From: Clarkia xantiana subsp. parviflora
Lineage: Eukaryota; Streptophyta; Magnoliopsida; Myrtales; Onagraceae
NCBI GenBank assembly: GCA_036873135.1
Contig: JAPTYO010000002.1
Span: 21,416,452 to 21,480,451, forward strand
Reading direction: 5' to 3'
DNA length: 64,000 nt
The translations under genes and the position numbers were made by a program. Shown piece after piece: positions 46,919-57,867 of this stretch. The notes beneath the pieces are model-generated. The model was not told the DNA's origin, did not search any database, and was given only the letters and a program-made list of their open reading frames with translations. Every line of letters starts with the position of its first letter. Positions within the stretch are counted from its first letter, which is position 1.

Positions 46919-48286
46919 TTTAAATACACTACTTGTTGAGATATATTGCTATACGCAAAAATACTCGGCAGTTTGCAACACATATAGCGGCAAGCTATTC
47001 AGGAAAGAAGGGCAATATGCATAATGCATCAGGCAGGCAATCAGGAGAATATCTCAACTTATCAATCAGGAAGTGGCTATTGGTCACGACCGCAGGGACT
47101 ATGTCTACGTTACTAGTCATCCACATTCAATAAACACAGTAAGTGGTAACGGTATGAAATATTACTAACAAGTTATCATGCAAACTACTGTGTATAAAGC
47201 AGGTTCAAACGACGTAGTTCAAACCGAACAAGTCGTAAACAACAACTAAGGAACAACTACAACAAGTCTTCAAGCATAAAAGCCGGGGGGCAAACAGACT
47301 TAGAAATGAGTTCAACATATCCAAAAGATGACACAGATTAAAAATGCCATCATCTCTAACAGGACTCGGCGGAACAAGCAGAAGTTGCCACCGTTTTCTC
47401 CAAACAAAATCTACAATACGCAAGTCGCAACATCCTATGCTCTACCCATCTCGCCATGCCTTGGAATCTAGCCAAGAGGGGCGATCACAACACTTAACAA
47501 TGCGCGACGTACAGTCGCAACTACGGACATCATGTTCATCATTTAAGGATATATATCCTATCTCTCAAGTCCAAAGCATATGGACAACATAGATAACTCA
47601 AGGTATGAAATATTACTAACAAGTTATCACATAATTACTATTGAAAACAGGTCCAGGTGACGAAATATCATGTAAGCAAAAGCATGAACAAAGAATTATC
47701 AACATCAACCCATTCACAAAGGGTTCAACATGCTGGAAACAGATAGAAAAAACAGCAACCAAGAGTCTACATCATCTCTAAGGACTTATGACCAAGAGTT
47801 CATAATGTCAACAACAAATGCAAGAACGATTGTTTCAACGTTCAGCACAACATAGCTCTTCAACATAAGGGCGACAATCAGAAATCAACAAACACTTATC
47901 TCAGTAGGAGTAACGCTCATCCTTGGGCCGGTCCCTCGACCGGGGGGCAGAAGACGCCACTACACAACCCTCAACTCTATTTCTCTTATCACAAGAAAGA
48001 GTTAGCACGGTCATGCTCACCATAAAGAACCAAAAATCGCTCGAGGAACACGCCCCTGCGTCGGATCTTCCGAGAATTATGCTAAGAACAGAAACTGCAA
48101 GCCAACGATATCCTGGAAAATGCTATCAACAATCCAGTCAGTGTGCAAACACGCACCAACACTTATTCAAGCACTTATGCAACAGACGCTCCATGTGAGA
48201 ACAACCACAAACGCACAAGACTTATTAAGTCTTCGTGCAGCAAGTAACAAGCATCGCACAAGGGGGGCAACCTCTTCAACACATCA
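46919..48286 (+). other. Non-coding interior of the gag-only element
   Basis: A dispersed pair of similar segments (GGTATGAAATATTACTAACA at about 47150 and 47602) is the only structure I see. Confidence 0.5.
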
Positions 48287-48420
48287 ACGCACGTATCAAG
48301 GTTAGCGTGCATATCAACATCAACGCGCGTATCAAGGTTAACGCGCGTCTCAACATCAACGCGCGTATCAAGGTTAACGCGCGTGTCAACATCAATGCGC
48401 GTATCAAAGTTAACGCGCAT
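48287..48420 (+). repeat. Degenerate 18/36-bp array of GCGCGT words
   Basis: Alternating ATCAACGCGCGTATCAAGG and TTAACGCGCGT units. A related run of AACGCGCGTATCAACATC is at about 49027-49090, after the 66-bp array. Confidence 0.85.
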
Positions 48421-48426
48421 ATCATG

Positions 48427-48850
48427 TTTCCATGTACGTACATACATGTCGATAAGGTTGCATGTCGACAAGGAGAAAATATTTTCTAAGTATTTCCATG
48501 TACGTACATACATGTCGACAAGGTTGCATGTCGACGAGGAGAAAATATTTTCTAAGTATTTCCATGTACGTACATACATGTCGACAAGGTTGCATGTCGA
48601 CGAGGAAAAAATATTTTCTAAGTATTTCCATGTACGTACATACATGTCGACAAGGTTGCATGTCGACAAGGAGAAAATATTTTCTAAGTGTTTCCATGTA
48701 CGTACATACATGTCGACAGGGATACATGTCGACAAGGAGAAAATATTTTCTAAGTGTTTCCATGTACGTACATACATGTCGACAGGAATACATGTCGACA
48801 AGGGGAGAATGTTTTCTAAGTTTTTCTATGTACACACATACATGTCAACA
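48427..48850 (+). repeat. 66-bp tandem array, six clear units plus a degraded one
   Basis: CATGTACGTACATACATGTC starts at 48431, 48497, 48563, 48629, 48695 and 48761. A degraded unit starts at about 48827. Each unit contains ACATACATGT- and GTCGAC-type palindromes and ends GAAAATATTTTCTAAGT. Because 66 is a multiple of three and the unit has few stops, long frames are open on both strands (for example 48383-48949 on plus and 48175-48801 on minus). I regard these as repeat artefacts. Confidence 0.95.
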
Positions 48851-50535
48851 AAGATGGGTTGCATACAACGAGTAGCTATGTCCCCTAAGCACACCTACGA
48901 CGCTCATCGACAAAGCTCATACAACGACATCTATGGTAACAAGCGTTAGATATCGTTTAAATATTTGCTAAGTGTTTTAGCATACTTGCAGGCAATAACC
49001 AACAGTTTATTCCTGACGCTCAACCATCAACGCGCGTATCAACATCAACGCGCGTATCAACATCAACGCGCGTATCAATATCAACGCACGTATCCAAGTG
49101 CCACGCGCATAGTAAAATGGGTACGTACCAAAAAAGGGATTAACGTCTTAACGAGCTATCATGCAAACGGCGGGATTAACGCGACAAACCGCAAGGATCA
49201 CACGTGGCAACGCTTAAGGGAAATTTTTCTCTAAGGCGTCAAGACAACAAGTGACTATGCCTAAAAGTTATTGGGCAATCCCCGTCAACCAAAAAACCCG
49301 CCAAGAGGAAAAATTACGCATACCAACCAAAAACTCCTACACAAAGACACGGGGGCACTATGTCCGAACAGGGAATTCTACCTCAACTACCTACGGGAGT
49401 GAAAATCGTCTAAGTTATGAACTAACAGCGATAGTAACGGCAATCAATCAGCAATTATTCAACATACAAGCGTCAACAAGCAGTTCCATACATCAACAAC
49501 GAAAAATAGCTCAAACGAACAACAATCCGGCGACATTCAAAGTCAAGTCGAAGCTATCTTTTAAAATTGGGTTTCTAAACTACCTCAAAACGTGACGAAA
49601 AGTATCCCAATGGATTCCCCTCGTCGAGACGATTCCGGAAAGGTAAGGACCGCAACGAGGCGAGGTCGGGAAGGCGGCGCGTGGCCAACACGCTCCGGCG
49701 AAGACGCCCCACTCGCGGCGGCGCGTGAGGGCGCGTCCGGTGGCTCCTGGAGGCTCCGAAGGTGGCGTTGGAATCCTTGGGACGAACCGAGTCGAATGGT
49801 GTTGTCAACTTCCAAAACCAAGCAAGCAATCAGACTCGAAACGGTCAAAACGTATCTAAGCTCCACGACGGCGAAGAAACTTTGAACACAAAAGCAATTT
49901 CGGGAAAGGGTGAGTGAATTACTTGCAAAGGAGATGGAATGATGAATTCCCAAGGTGCTGGGAGGATAATTGGGGATGTGTGTATCTACAAATCCCAAGA
50001 GATACTTTGTTGATAAGGATTAAAGGGTTAACTTGTCTACACTCAAGTCTAAACCCCTACGGTATACTCTATCCTCTCTTTTTAAAACTATCTACTCCTA
50101 TGCATATCTTGACGTCGCACGTATCAAACCCATCATTATGTGCGTATGTTGCAATTGCATGATCCATGATTCGGTAATCACTTAGTCATTTTAGAAGCTT
50201 ACGGTTTCTATTTCTTGCATTGTGTAATTACGATCTTGCCACGTCCATTACTCATGCATACATGTTGATAGATACATGTTCGCATAGCGCATTACCGTTT
50301 GCTCATGTCTCCGACGATAATCATATTCGCGCATATACACTTCCTATTGCACTAACCATGATGATAGGAAACAAAGCCTTTCGGCCGGAGAATCAAGCGA
50401 CGGACAAAATCAAGATGCTTGCGTCCAACCAACGATCAAAACCGAAAGGTTAGCGTCAAACTCAAATTGGACAAATATCCTAACTTAAAATAGAGTCAAG
50501 AAAGGTTCTAAACCGTTACTTGACTCGGGGGCAAG
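48851..50535 (+). other. Non-coding 3' interior of the gag-only element
   Basis: It includes a GC-rich island at about 49620-49780 with open frames on both strands and no recognisable product. The remainder leads to the purine tract before the 3' LTR. Confidence 0.45.
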
Positions 50536-51428
50536 TGATGGATAAGTGTCCAATTCGGGTTCGTGTTTACGTTTCGGGACTCGTCGACACGTCAAAAATT
50601 ACATCTCGGTTTAAAAACATCTCCCACGGTATCAAAACGGTCCGGAGGCGCGTTTACGCGCGTCCGGACCGGACCTCCGGGTTGCAGCAACCCGGACGTC
50701 CGGGTTGTGGCAATCCGGACCTCCGGATTGCTCACAATCCGGAGGTCCGGGTTGCGTGACAATTCGGACCTCGCCGAATTGCCCAAATTCGACGAGGTCC
50801 GGATTGCCTTACGGGTATCGCGCTATTACCGTACCCGCGATTACCGTTACGCGTAGAGAAGTCAAGTTCACGTACTACCAACAAGGATGACGGTTACCGC
50901 ACGTTCTTGAACCGTCATCAAACCGCTTTAAAACCGGGTCCAGTCCCAAGAAAGCCTATAAATAGGAGGTCTTGGCCACCCATTTTCACACATTCTCTCA
51001 TTTGCCCAACTTTGGTATTTTGAGCTCTGACTTCTCTCTAGAAATTCTCTCTCTCTAGAAATTACCTTTTTGCCACTATAGTGACTTAAGCATCGGAGAG
51101 GGCTCCGATAGCACCACCCCCCTTCTCCGTGCTAGCATTGGTCCTTAGTGCAGGTTCCGACGCCCTGAGTCACATCCGCCATGGGTCATAACCTTGCCGG
51201 GTCACAACCTTGCCGGGTCACAACCTTGCCGGGTCACAACCTTGCCGGGTCACAACCTTGCCGGGTCACAACCTTGCCGAGTCACAACCTTTCCGAGACA
51301 CAGACCTCACGCGGGAGCAAGTCCGAACACTCGTCAGTGGCCCAACCTCCTCCTGACGGAAGGGTTACGGCCCGCACAGCTATGTAAAAAGACGCGTCTC
51401 CACGACTCTGTTCAATCCGGACGCAACA
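50536..51428 (+). repeat. 3' LTR of the gag-only element
   Basis: A direct copy of the 5' LTR with two array expansions: about 23 bp extra in the TCCGGACC-type repeats near 50685-50715, and six instead of four 16-bp GGGTCACAACCTTGCC units near 51181-51280. It ends CGCAACA at 51428. Confidence 0.93.
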
Positions 51429-51999
51429 GGAGGTATCTACCACAGTTTCAACAAAAACTTCATTTTTTTTCTCGGTGTGACACATCATGATCCTTGAGAG
51501 GATTCTCCACTTCGTCAATTGTTTCGTTTATCAAATGTTTCTCATGAACAACAACCCGAGTTTCCTCAACCAAACCTTCATCATTATCATCATCAATAAG
51601 TTGTGTTTCCTCCACAACAATAATAGAAGCTTCAGCAACAAGTGCACCTTCTTCATCTGGGATTTCTTTTTCCCCTATATCGACATCAGTCTCTGAGCTT
51701 CCAACATCCTTCACCAAATCAGTGTCTTTACTCTCACCTCCAAGTGGTTCCCTCAAATCATTGGGGAATTTAGAGTCAATATCTATATCGTCTCCTGTGG
51801 TCTTATTATCGGGCTTTTCATCCTCAATTACCACAACATCAATCTTGTCATCGTCTTCATGGCTACGGACACCATCCACGAACACATCGGAACCCAAAAC
51901 CTCAATCATTACGGCTTCGCTGGTACCACCTTCCACTCCCATGGACTCCGCTAGGTTTACCACCCTCTCACCACCCACGCTGGTTTTACTCTCATCCAT
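51429..51999 (-). pseudogene. PWWP-family gene, N-terminal part, cut by the retrotransposon
   Basis: From ATG at 51999 the minus strand reads MDESKTSVGGERVVNLAESM, then a strongly acidic region (VVVIEDEKPDNK, VEETQLIDDDNDEGLVEETR). A run of eight A near 51461-51468 shifts the frame before NEVFVETVVDTS, which continues across the insertion point into sequence at 40997. Together with the C-terminal part it resembles a PDP-type protein, but the PWWP domain (expected between these parts) is absent. The gene had therefore lost it before, or independently of, the retrotransposon. The lack of introns could mean a retrocopy or simply a large-exon gene. Confidence 0.7.
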
Positions 52000-52106
52000 G
52001 GTTTTCAGTACAGTCCAACTCCTGATTATCACAAAAGCGCAGGCAGGCAGATAGTCTTGAATTAAGAGAATCTAGACAAAAACGATAATAAAACCCTAAA
52101 AGATTG

Positions 52107-53011
52107 GAGTAAATGACCAAAATAGGCTTCATTGCCAAACTTATTCCCAAACTAGGCTTCTTCAGAAACTAATTCCCAAAATAGGTTTTTTCATTTTTTT
52201 AATCATTTATATTTTTATATTTTACCCCCGAAGTTTATATTTTGTTACAATTGATCATAAACCTAAATATCATAGAAGAAATATACAAAAAAAAAATTGA
52301 AAATTAAGATAATTAAATGCAAAAGTTATAAACATAAAAATAATAAATTAGTAATTTAAAAAAAAAATTCTAAAATAAAATATGCCAAAATATATAAATT
52401 GTAAAAAAACTGTGATATAAAACGTAAAGAAACTAAATACTCATAATTTTTTAAGTATAAAAATATAAATCCTAAATAAAATATGTTAAATTTATAAAAA
52501 TATATAAAATTAGCGAATGAAAAAATAACGGATAAACTAATTTAAATTTAAAAAATCAAAAGAATAAATTTAAGAATGGATTTTAGCTAGTTTTTTTTTT
52601 TTTTTTTTTTTTTTTTTGCATACTCTTAATGAATATAATTTGCATATCATTATATATTTTTTTTCAAAATTTAATTATTTTAAATCTTTTTCTTTTAATT
52701 TCACATATTTTTTTAGAATTAAAATCTACAAAATTTGTTTGTTTGATTATTTTTTTGATGTGCATTTTTAACATTTAATTAATTAATTTTTATTTCCATT
52801 TTTATTTTTTCATACATTTAGTTTCATAAATTTCATTTTTTAATTATAGTTTTCTTTAGGGTTCATTTGTAACATATTGTAAACTTTAGGATTCAAATTA
52901 AATAATATACATTACCAAAAAAAATGAAAAGATCTATTTTGGGAATTAGTTTCTAAAAGAGCCTAGTTTGGGAAATAGTTTGGTGGAAGAACCTACATTG
53001 GGAATTCACTC
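52107..53011. mobile_element. Foldback MULE-type MITE, 905 bp, 9-bp target duplication
   Basis: AAAAGATTG flanks both sides (52098-52106 and 53012-53020). The ends GAGTAAATGACCAAAATAGG and, reverse-complemented, GAGTGAATTCCCAATGTAGG match the element at 32414-33324. The uninterrupted paralogue at about 54152-54160 has a single AAAAGATTG. Confidence 0.93.
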
Positions 53012-53289
53012 AAAAGATTGTACCAAAGAAAAAAATCTAGATAGCGAACAAATTCAATTACTTGATGCATGAACAATTATTGCGAAAATTGGCGAATACA
53101 ACCAACTATCATTAAGAATTTTGCGAGCCCTTGCACTAGTGTTTAGGTACTGAGTTTTGAATTAGATTGCATAGATTAGATTGCAGAGTACGACAGAAAA
53201 TTGAATTCGTGGTTGTGGAAAGAGCTTAAGAGACTTTCTATACGGAATCGTGAGATTCTTTTACTTCGATGAAAAATCGTCTTTTATGT

Positions 53290-54009
53290 CTATGCAGTCA
53301 AAAACGAGTTTCTAAGTACAGACGGAAAATGGTAGGTAAAAGTCGAGTCGTAAAAACGGAACGTAAAAACGTAAGTTTCTACCTAATGTTAAATTACATT
53401 AGTAATGAAATGTATAAATGTACATATATGTAATTAAGCAAAAGAGATACGAAAATAGTCAATATACTTATTAATAGTCTATAACGTTTCTTCAATAAAG
53501 ATATGGCTCCACCAGTAGTCACCTCAATCATCACGGTGAGCAATTGTTGGAATCGTGAGAAGAATTGACGAGTCAATTGTAGTGTGGGCCAGTATCTAAA
53601 TTGATATTTTATTATTTTAGAAACTTAAAAAAGTAAAAGATATTGATTGAGTCTAAGACTCTTGCATATTATTAAATAATTAATGGATATTGAACTTGAA
53701 TAGAATAAGAATAAGTTTTAAATTAATAAAAGATTATTTGACCCATTACGATCCATGAAAAAAACTCTTGTGGTTGTGGAATTGGCATAATTTATTAGAT
53801 TTGAGCAATTTTTAGCAAATTAAGGTAAAAATTCTAGAAACGGGTAGAAACTTACGTTTTTACCGTTTCTACCCGTTTTTACGACTTTACTCGCGTTTCT
53901 ATCCGTTTCTACTCAGAGAGCGATTCTGCTACGTTATAACTCGTTTTATATAGTAAAAACGTAAAAAAGTGCGTTTTTACGACCTAGAAACGAGTTTTTA
54001 ACTACATAG
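53290..54009. mobile_element. hAT-like MITE, 720 bp
   Basis: The ends CTATGCAGTCAAAAACGAGT and, reverse-complemented, CTATGTAGTTAAAAACTCGT are flanked by TTTTATGT (53282-53289) and TTTTATAT (54010-54017). The paralogous copy of the duplication lacks it at the matching point (near 54430). The interior has many GTAAAAACG and CGTTTTTAC words. Confidence 0.8.
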
Positions 54010-54560
54010 TTTTATATAACTCAAATGCGAAAATAAAAGAAATTCTTTCTTTTTATTTTCAAATGGATATCAAAACTCCTAGTCAAGAATGGAATAAATG
54101 GAATAGAAGACCCTCTGATTCTTTCACAGAGGCAATCCTGAGATAATAAAACCCTAAAAGATTGTACCAAAGAAAAAAAATCTAGATAGCGAACAAATTC
54201 AATTGCTTGATGCATGAACAATTATTGCGAAAATTGGCGAATACAACCAACTATCATTAAGATTTTCGCGAGCCCTTGCACTAGTGTTTAAGTACTGAGT
54301 TTTGAATTAGATTGCATAGATTAGATTGCAGAGTACGACAGAAAATTGAATTCGTGGTTGTGGAAAGAGCTTAAGAGACTTTCTATACTGACTCGTGGGA
54401 TTCTTTTACTTCGATGGAAAATCATCTTTTACAGCTCAAATGCGAAAATAAAAGAAATTCTTTCTTTTTATTTTCAAATGGATTTCAAAACTCCTAGTCA
54501 AGAATGGAATAAATGGAATAGAAGGCCCTCTGATTCTTTCACAGAGACAATCCAGAGACA

Positions 54561-55663
54561 GAAAGAAGCCGAAATTTAGCGCCACAACTGAAATTGAAGA
54601 AGAGGTGAGTGAGTACCTTCAGCGGATCCACGTCGGAAGACCAGTTTAGTTACGGTGGGAAGGAAGGTAGGATTTCTAGAGACAATTTCTTTTCTTTCTC
54701 CGATAAACTATAGGAAGTACTGTCGATATTAAACCCAGTACTTTTAGGTCCAAACCCATTACTTCATCTCAATCTAAAAAGAACACCTAAAAGCTCTTTG
54801 AAATTTGAAATATAGATAATGTTCCGGTTTGATATATTAACTTTTAGTTGACGATTAAAAAAAAAACTTTTAGTTGCGATTTATAAAAAAAAAAATATTG
54901 ACTTCTACTTTTACGTAAAAGTATCAAATTTGTTGATTATGTTTTATACTTTTAAAATATTTAAAAAATATATTTTTATTCCGTTAATTTTAAGAGAAAA
55001 AAGTAATAATAAATATGACACTTCGAATCACAACAAAATATATATATAAACATAAAATTTCAACACGATTTATACTTGAAAATGTTTTTAATTACTTAAC
55101 CCCGATGCTTTTTTATCTGAAAGTATAGGCGTCTCCACCTACTCCCATAAATCTTAATCCTCAATCTCATAGCACCTAAACTTAAGAGGATAGATAGATA
55201 ATAGGATGATGAGATATTATATTATATACATTTATAAAAACTTTTTGAGATTGGATACACCAAACAATTTATTTAGACCAATTCAAACAAATTAACAAAG
55301 GTTAAATGGCAAAGATAAAACAAAAAAGCATCTACTTGTAAAATTCTTACAAATCTATTACAAAGCTAAACTAATTGCTTAAACAATCCATTGCCTATAA
55401 ACTTATTGCAAAAATATCATATAATTTAACACTCTTAATTTTTCTGTTAAGTGGTGTGATTCAGTCATTCGACAAGAATTAAAAATGCCATATAAAAGCC
55501 ATGTCATTTTTTTACTTAAAATACACTAATAATTTATTTTATTTTTTTGGCCGATTACTAATAATTTATTTAATAAACACTTTTTTCAAGTATTTATTAA
55601 GTTACAAATATAAACTACAATATTATGAAAGTTTCATTAAATCATATTGAATATTTAAAAATT
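54561..55663. other. Intergenic, no gene seen
   Basis: The left 150 bp is less AT-rich (GGAAGACCAGTTTAGTTACG) and could have been a leader of the PWWP-family gene. The rest is AT-rich. Confidence 0.4.
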
Positions 55664-55674
55664 ACTATTTTGTA

Positions 55675-56489
55675 GGTTATCAATTTTGGACCCGGCCCGA
55701 AATGAACCAAAATTGATCAAGGCTCGGTTCGGATCCCAACTTTAAGTGTTCGGGTCAGTTTCGGGTTGATCCGAATTTGACCCAGTCTGAATCTGACTCT
55801 GGAAAAAACCGGTCGGTTTAGGGTCCTGATATTGGACCCGAACTCAACCCGTCTGACCCTGATATAATTAAATTATTGATATTAATATATAAATTATATA
55901 TTAATAAATATTAAAAGTAAAAGTAAAATAAAACAAATAACAAAGTAGAAACCTTAGCGTCATCATTTCGATTTTCTCTCAAGTAGTCTTACTCTCCTCA
56001 ATTTCAAAGAATTATTCGGTGTTTAGACATAGTCACAGTTCAACTTATCAAATCACAGACCTCATGCACGAGCACGACTCACAGTAAGCGAAGACAGCAA
56101 AACAAAAATCTCAATCGCTTTCGAGTCTTAGTCACTTAAAAGAATAATCTATTATGATTTATGAATCACATATTCGAGTTCCCGACGCATGAACCGATGA
56201 CTCGAAATTGACGATTGGATTCTCCACGACGGGGATAAAATTATTGATAGAGACATGGAGCTAGAGTTCTTTTAGGATGGAGCAGCAAATAACGAGCTAG
56301 GAGAAAGAGAATGGTTACGAGCCATAGAGATTTATAGACTATTATGGACTATTATGGGTTGACCAGGTGACCCGCTAGGTCGAGTTCGGGTTCTGTGTCC
56401 TGACTTGTTATGAATTTCGGGTCAGGTTCGGGTTGACCGCATATTAATCCGCAGGTCACGAGTTTCGGGTCATGGGTCGACCCAATTTG
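55675..56489. mobile_element. Probable MITE with GGGTC/GACCC-rich ends, 815 bp
   Basis: ACTATTTTGTA flanks both sides (55664-55674 and 56490-56500). The ends are rich in CGGGTC and GACCCG words in opposite orientation (CAATTTTGGACCCGGCCCGA on the left; CAAATTGGGTCGACCC on the right, reverse-complemented). The precise termini and class are unclear, because the inverted match starts a few bases inside the left flank. Confidence 0.5.
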
Positions 56490-56500
56490 ACTATTTTGTA

Positions 56501-57160
56501 AACGTGAAACATTTTTGCCATTTTTTTTTACAAATTATATGAAAATATTTAATGAGATAGGCTTAAAAGGAATTATAGAAAACTGGACTGTGTAAAAAAG
56601 TTCAAAGATATTTAATCATTTAAATAAATTGCAAAAATAGTATACTATAAGGGATTGCAAGTATTATTTTTTTTTAAAAAAACGAGTCAAATAAAATTTT
56701 CTATAATTATAGTTGAAAAATTGTTTATCAAATTATTGACCGTTATATTTTCCATCAATATAACGGTTAATTGATTATTAAATATGTGATGTGGCAGCCA
56801 CATGAAAAACTCATTGTGTAAATAATAAAATAAGTTATATTAATATATTTTTTTTTAAATGTAATATCCACTACAAAAACTGTAAATTACAAATGTTGAA
56901 AATCTTAAAAAAAAAAACAACTAAATTTTTAATAATTGTCCATTTTGTTTTTTTTTTAATATATTTTGCTTGTTACATGATTTTTTGAATTTTTTTTTTC
57001 TTAAAAATTAATGGAACTTTAAATAATTTTTGTATACTTTTAAAAGAAAAAAGTATACTTTAATAAATTGAATATTAAAAGAAAAAAAATTACCTTTAAC
57101 ATATTGTATGAAGTCATTTTAAAGCATGCTTTTGGTATGGGACCCACAGGAGTAAGGGAG
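56501..57160. other. Intergenic, very AT-rich
   Basis: I see nothing beyond A and T runs. Confidence 0.5.
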
Positions 57161-57168
57161 ATACAGAC

Positions 57169-57859
57169 CAGTGTTATCAGAACCGGACCGGCGGTCCGAC
57201 CGGGTTCGAACCTAAATCGGACCCCTCTTCGGTCTGGTTTGAGCATTTCCGGAGGATGTAAGCGAACCCGATTCTGAAGGCCGGTTTTCACCGAACCGGG
57301 CGGTTCTTAGCAAACCGTGCGTTTCGCCGGTCCAGACTTCTTCTTTAAAAAAAAAAGGTTTCTAGACTGTTACACACCGCACCGCAACCACCGCCCACAT
57401 CGACTTAAGAGTCAAGACCAACAGGAGCTCCGCACAGCCCACTGCAGAAGGATGAGGGAAGGTGCCCACGGAGAGAGAGAGGGAAGGTGAGAGAGAGTGA
57501 ATGTGAGAGGTGTATGGCTAAGAGGCGTGACTTGTAAGTGAATGATGGAGAGGAGAGAGAGATAGGAGAGGGAGAGTTGAGACAGGGATGAATTGAGGGG
57601 ATGAGAGAATAAGAAGTGAGGAGTTGAACGAAGGAATGGGGGATTTGGAGAGAGAGGAAGGTGGGGAGGGTCATGGGAGGAGAGAGAATGTGAGTTGGGG
57701 GAGGGATTTGGGAAGGCGCAGGTGGATTTTGGGAGAGAGGAGAGGTAGGATCGGGGAGAGGAGTAGAAGGAGACTACGCATGTGAACCGGGTCGGACTGG
57801 ACGACCCGGGAACCGGTACCTTGGCCGGTCTGATGTCCGGTCCGGTTCTGATAACACTG
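57169..57859. mobile_element. hAT-like MITE, 691 bp, same ends as 19876-20853
   Basis: Its ends CAGTGTTATCAGAACCGGAC and, reverse-complemented, CAGTGTTATCAGAACCGGAC are identical over 20 bp. The flanks ATACAGAC (57161-57168) and ATACAAAC (57860-57867) differ by one base. The interior 57420-57760 is a GA-rich tract unlike the middle of the other copy, so the two carry different cargo between shared ends. Confidence 0.88.
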
Positions 57860-57867
57860 ATACAAAC

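Larger units (their letters stand above)
40998..51428 (+). mobile_element. 10.4-kb non-autonomous LTR retrotransposon (gag-protease only) inserted in the pseudogene
   Basis: Target duplication GGAGG (40993-40997 and 51429-51433) flanks LTRs of 838 bp (40998-41835) and 893 bp (50536-51428), both TGATGGATAAG to CGCAACA. The primer binding site TGGCGCCGTC (41837-41846) fits tRNA-Asp, as used by several Ty3/gypsy lineages. The purine tract GGGGGCAAG ends at 50535. The interior holds a long gag-protease frame, a second gag-like frame and about 5.5 kb of non-coding DNA with tandem arrays. I see no reverse transcriptase, RNase H or integrase. The layout is that of a large TR-GAG or LARD-type element, moved by an autonomous partner. 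Confidence 0.92.
52084..54560. repeat. Tandem duplication of the pseudogene's upstream flank (about 420 bp per original unit)
   Basis: GATAATAAAACCCTAAAAGA at 52084 and again at 54141 begins two copies of the same sequence. The copies share GATAGCGAACAAATTCAATT, GCGAAAATTGGCGAATACAA, GAATTCGTGGTTGTGGAAAG and TCAAATGCGAAAATAAAAG, and both end near TTCACAGAG. The first copy is expanded by MITEs at 52107-53011 and 53290-54009. The second (54141-54556) has neither. Its 77-codon frame (54346-54579) has no recognised product. Confidence 0.88.

Noticed and set aside
48427..48850. Possible CRISPR-like array
   Set aside because: The units are contiguous tandem repeats with no unique spacers, and the context is a plant retrotransposon.
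48175..48949. Long open frames (up to 208 codons) on both strands
   Set aside because: They follow the 66-bp tandem array, whose length is a multiple of three. The encoded repeats have no known domain and the frames mirror one another.
49575..49998. Frames of 84-137 codons on both strands in a GC-rich island
   Set aside because: Both strands are open because of GC-rich composition. The R/P/S-rich translations have no recognisable motif.
54001..54600. Possible organellar DNA insertion
   Set aside because: Wording such as GGATATCAAAACTCC looked plastid-like at first, but I could not match it to any plastid gene, and the sequence is explained as a local tandem duplication.
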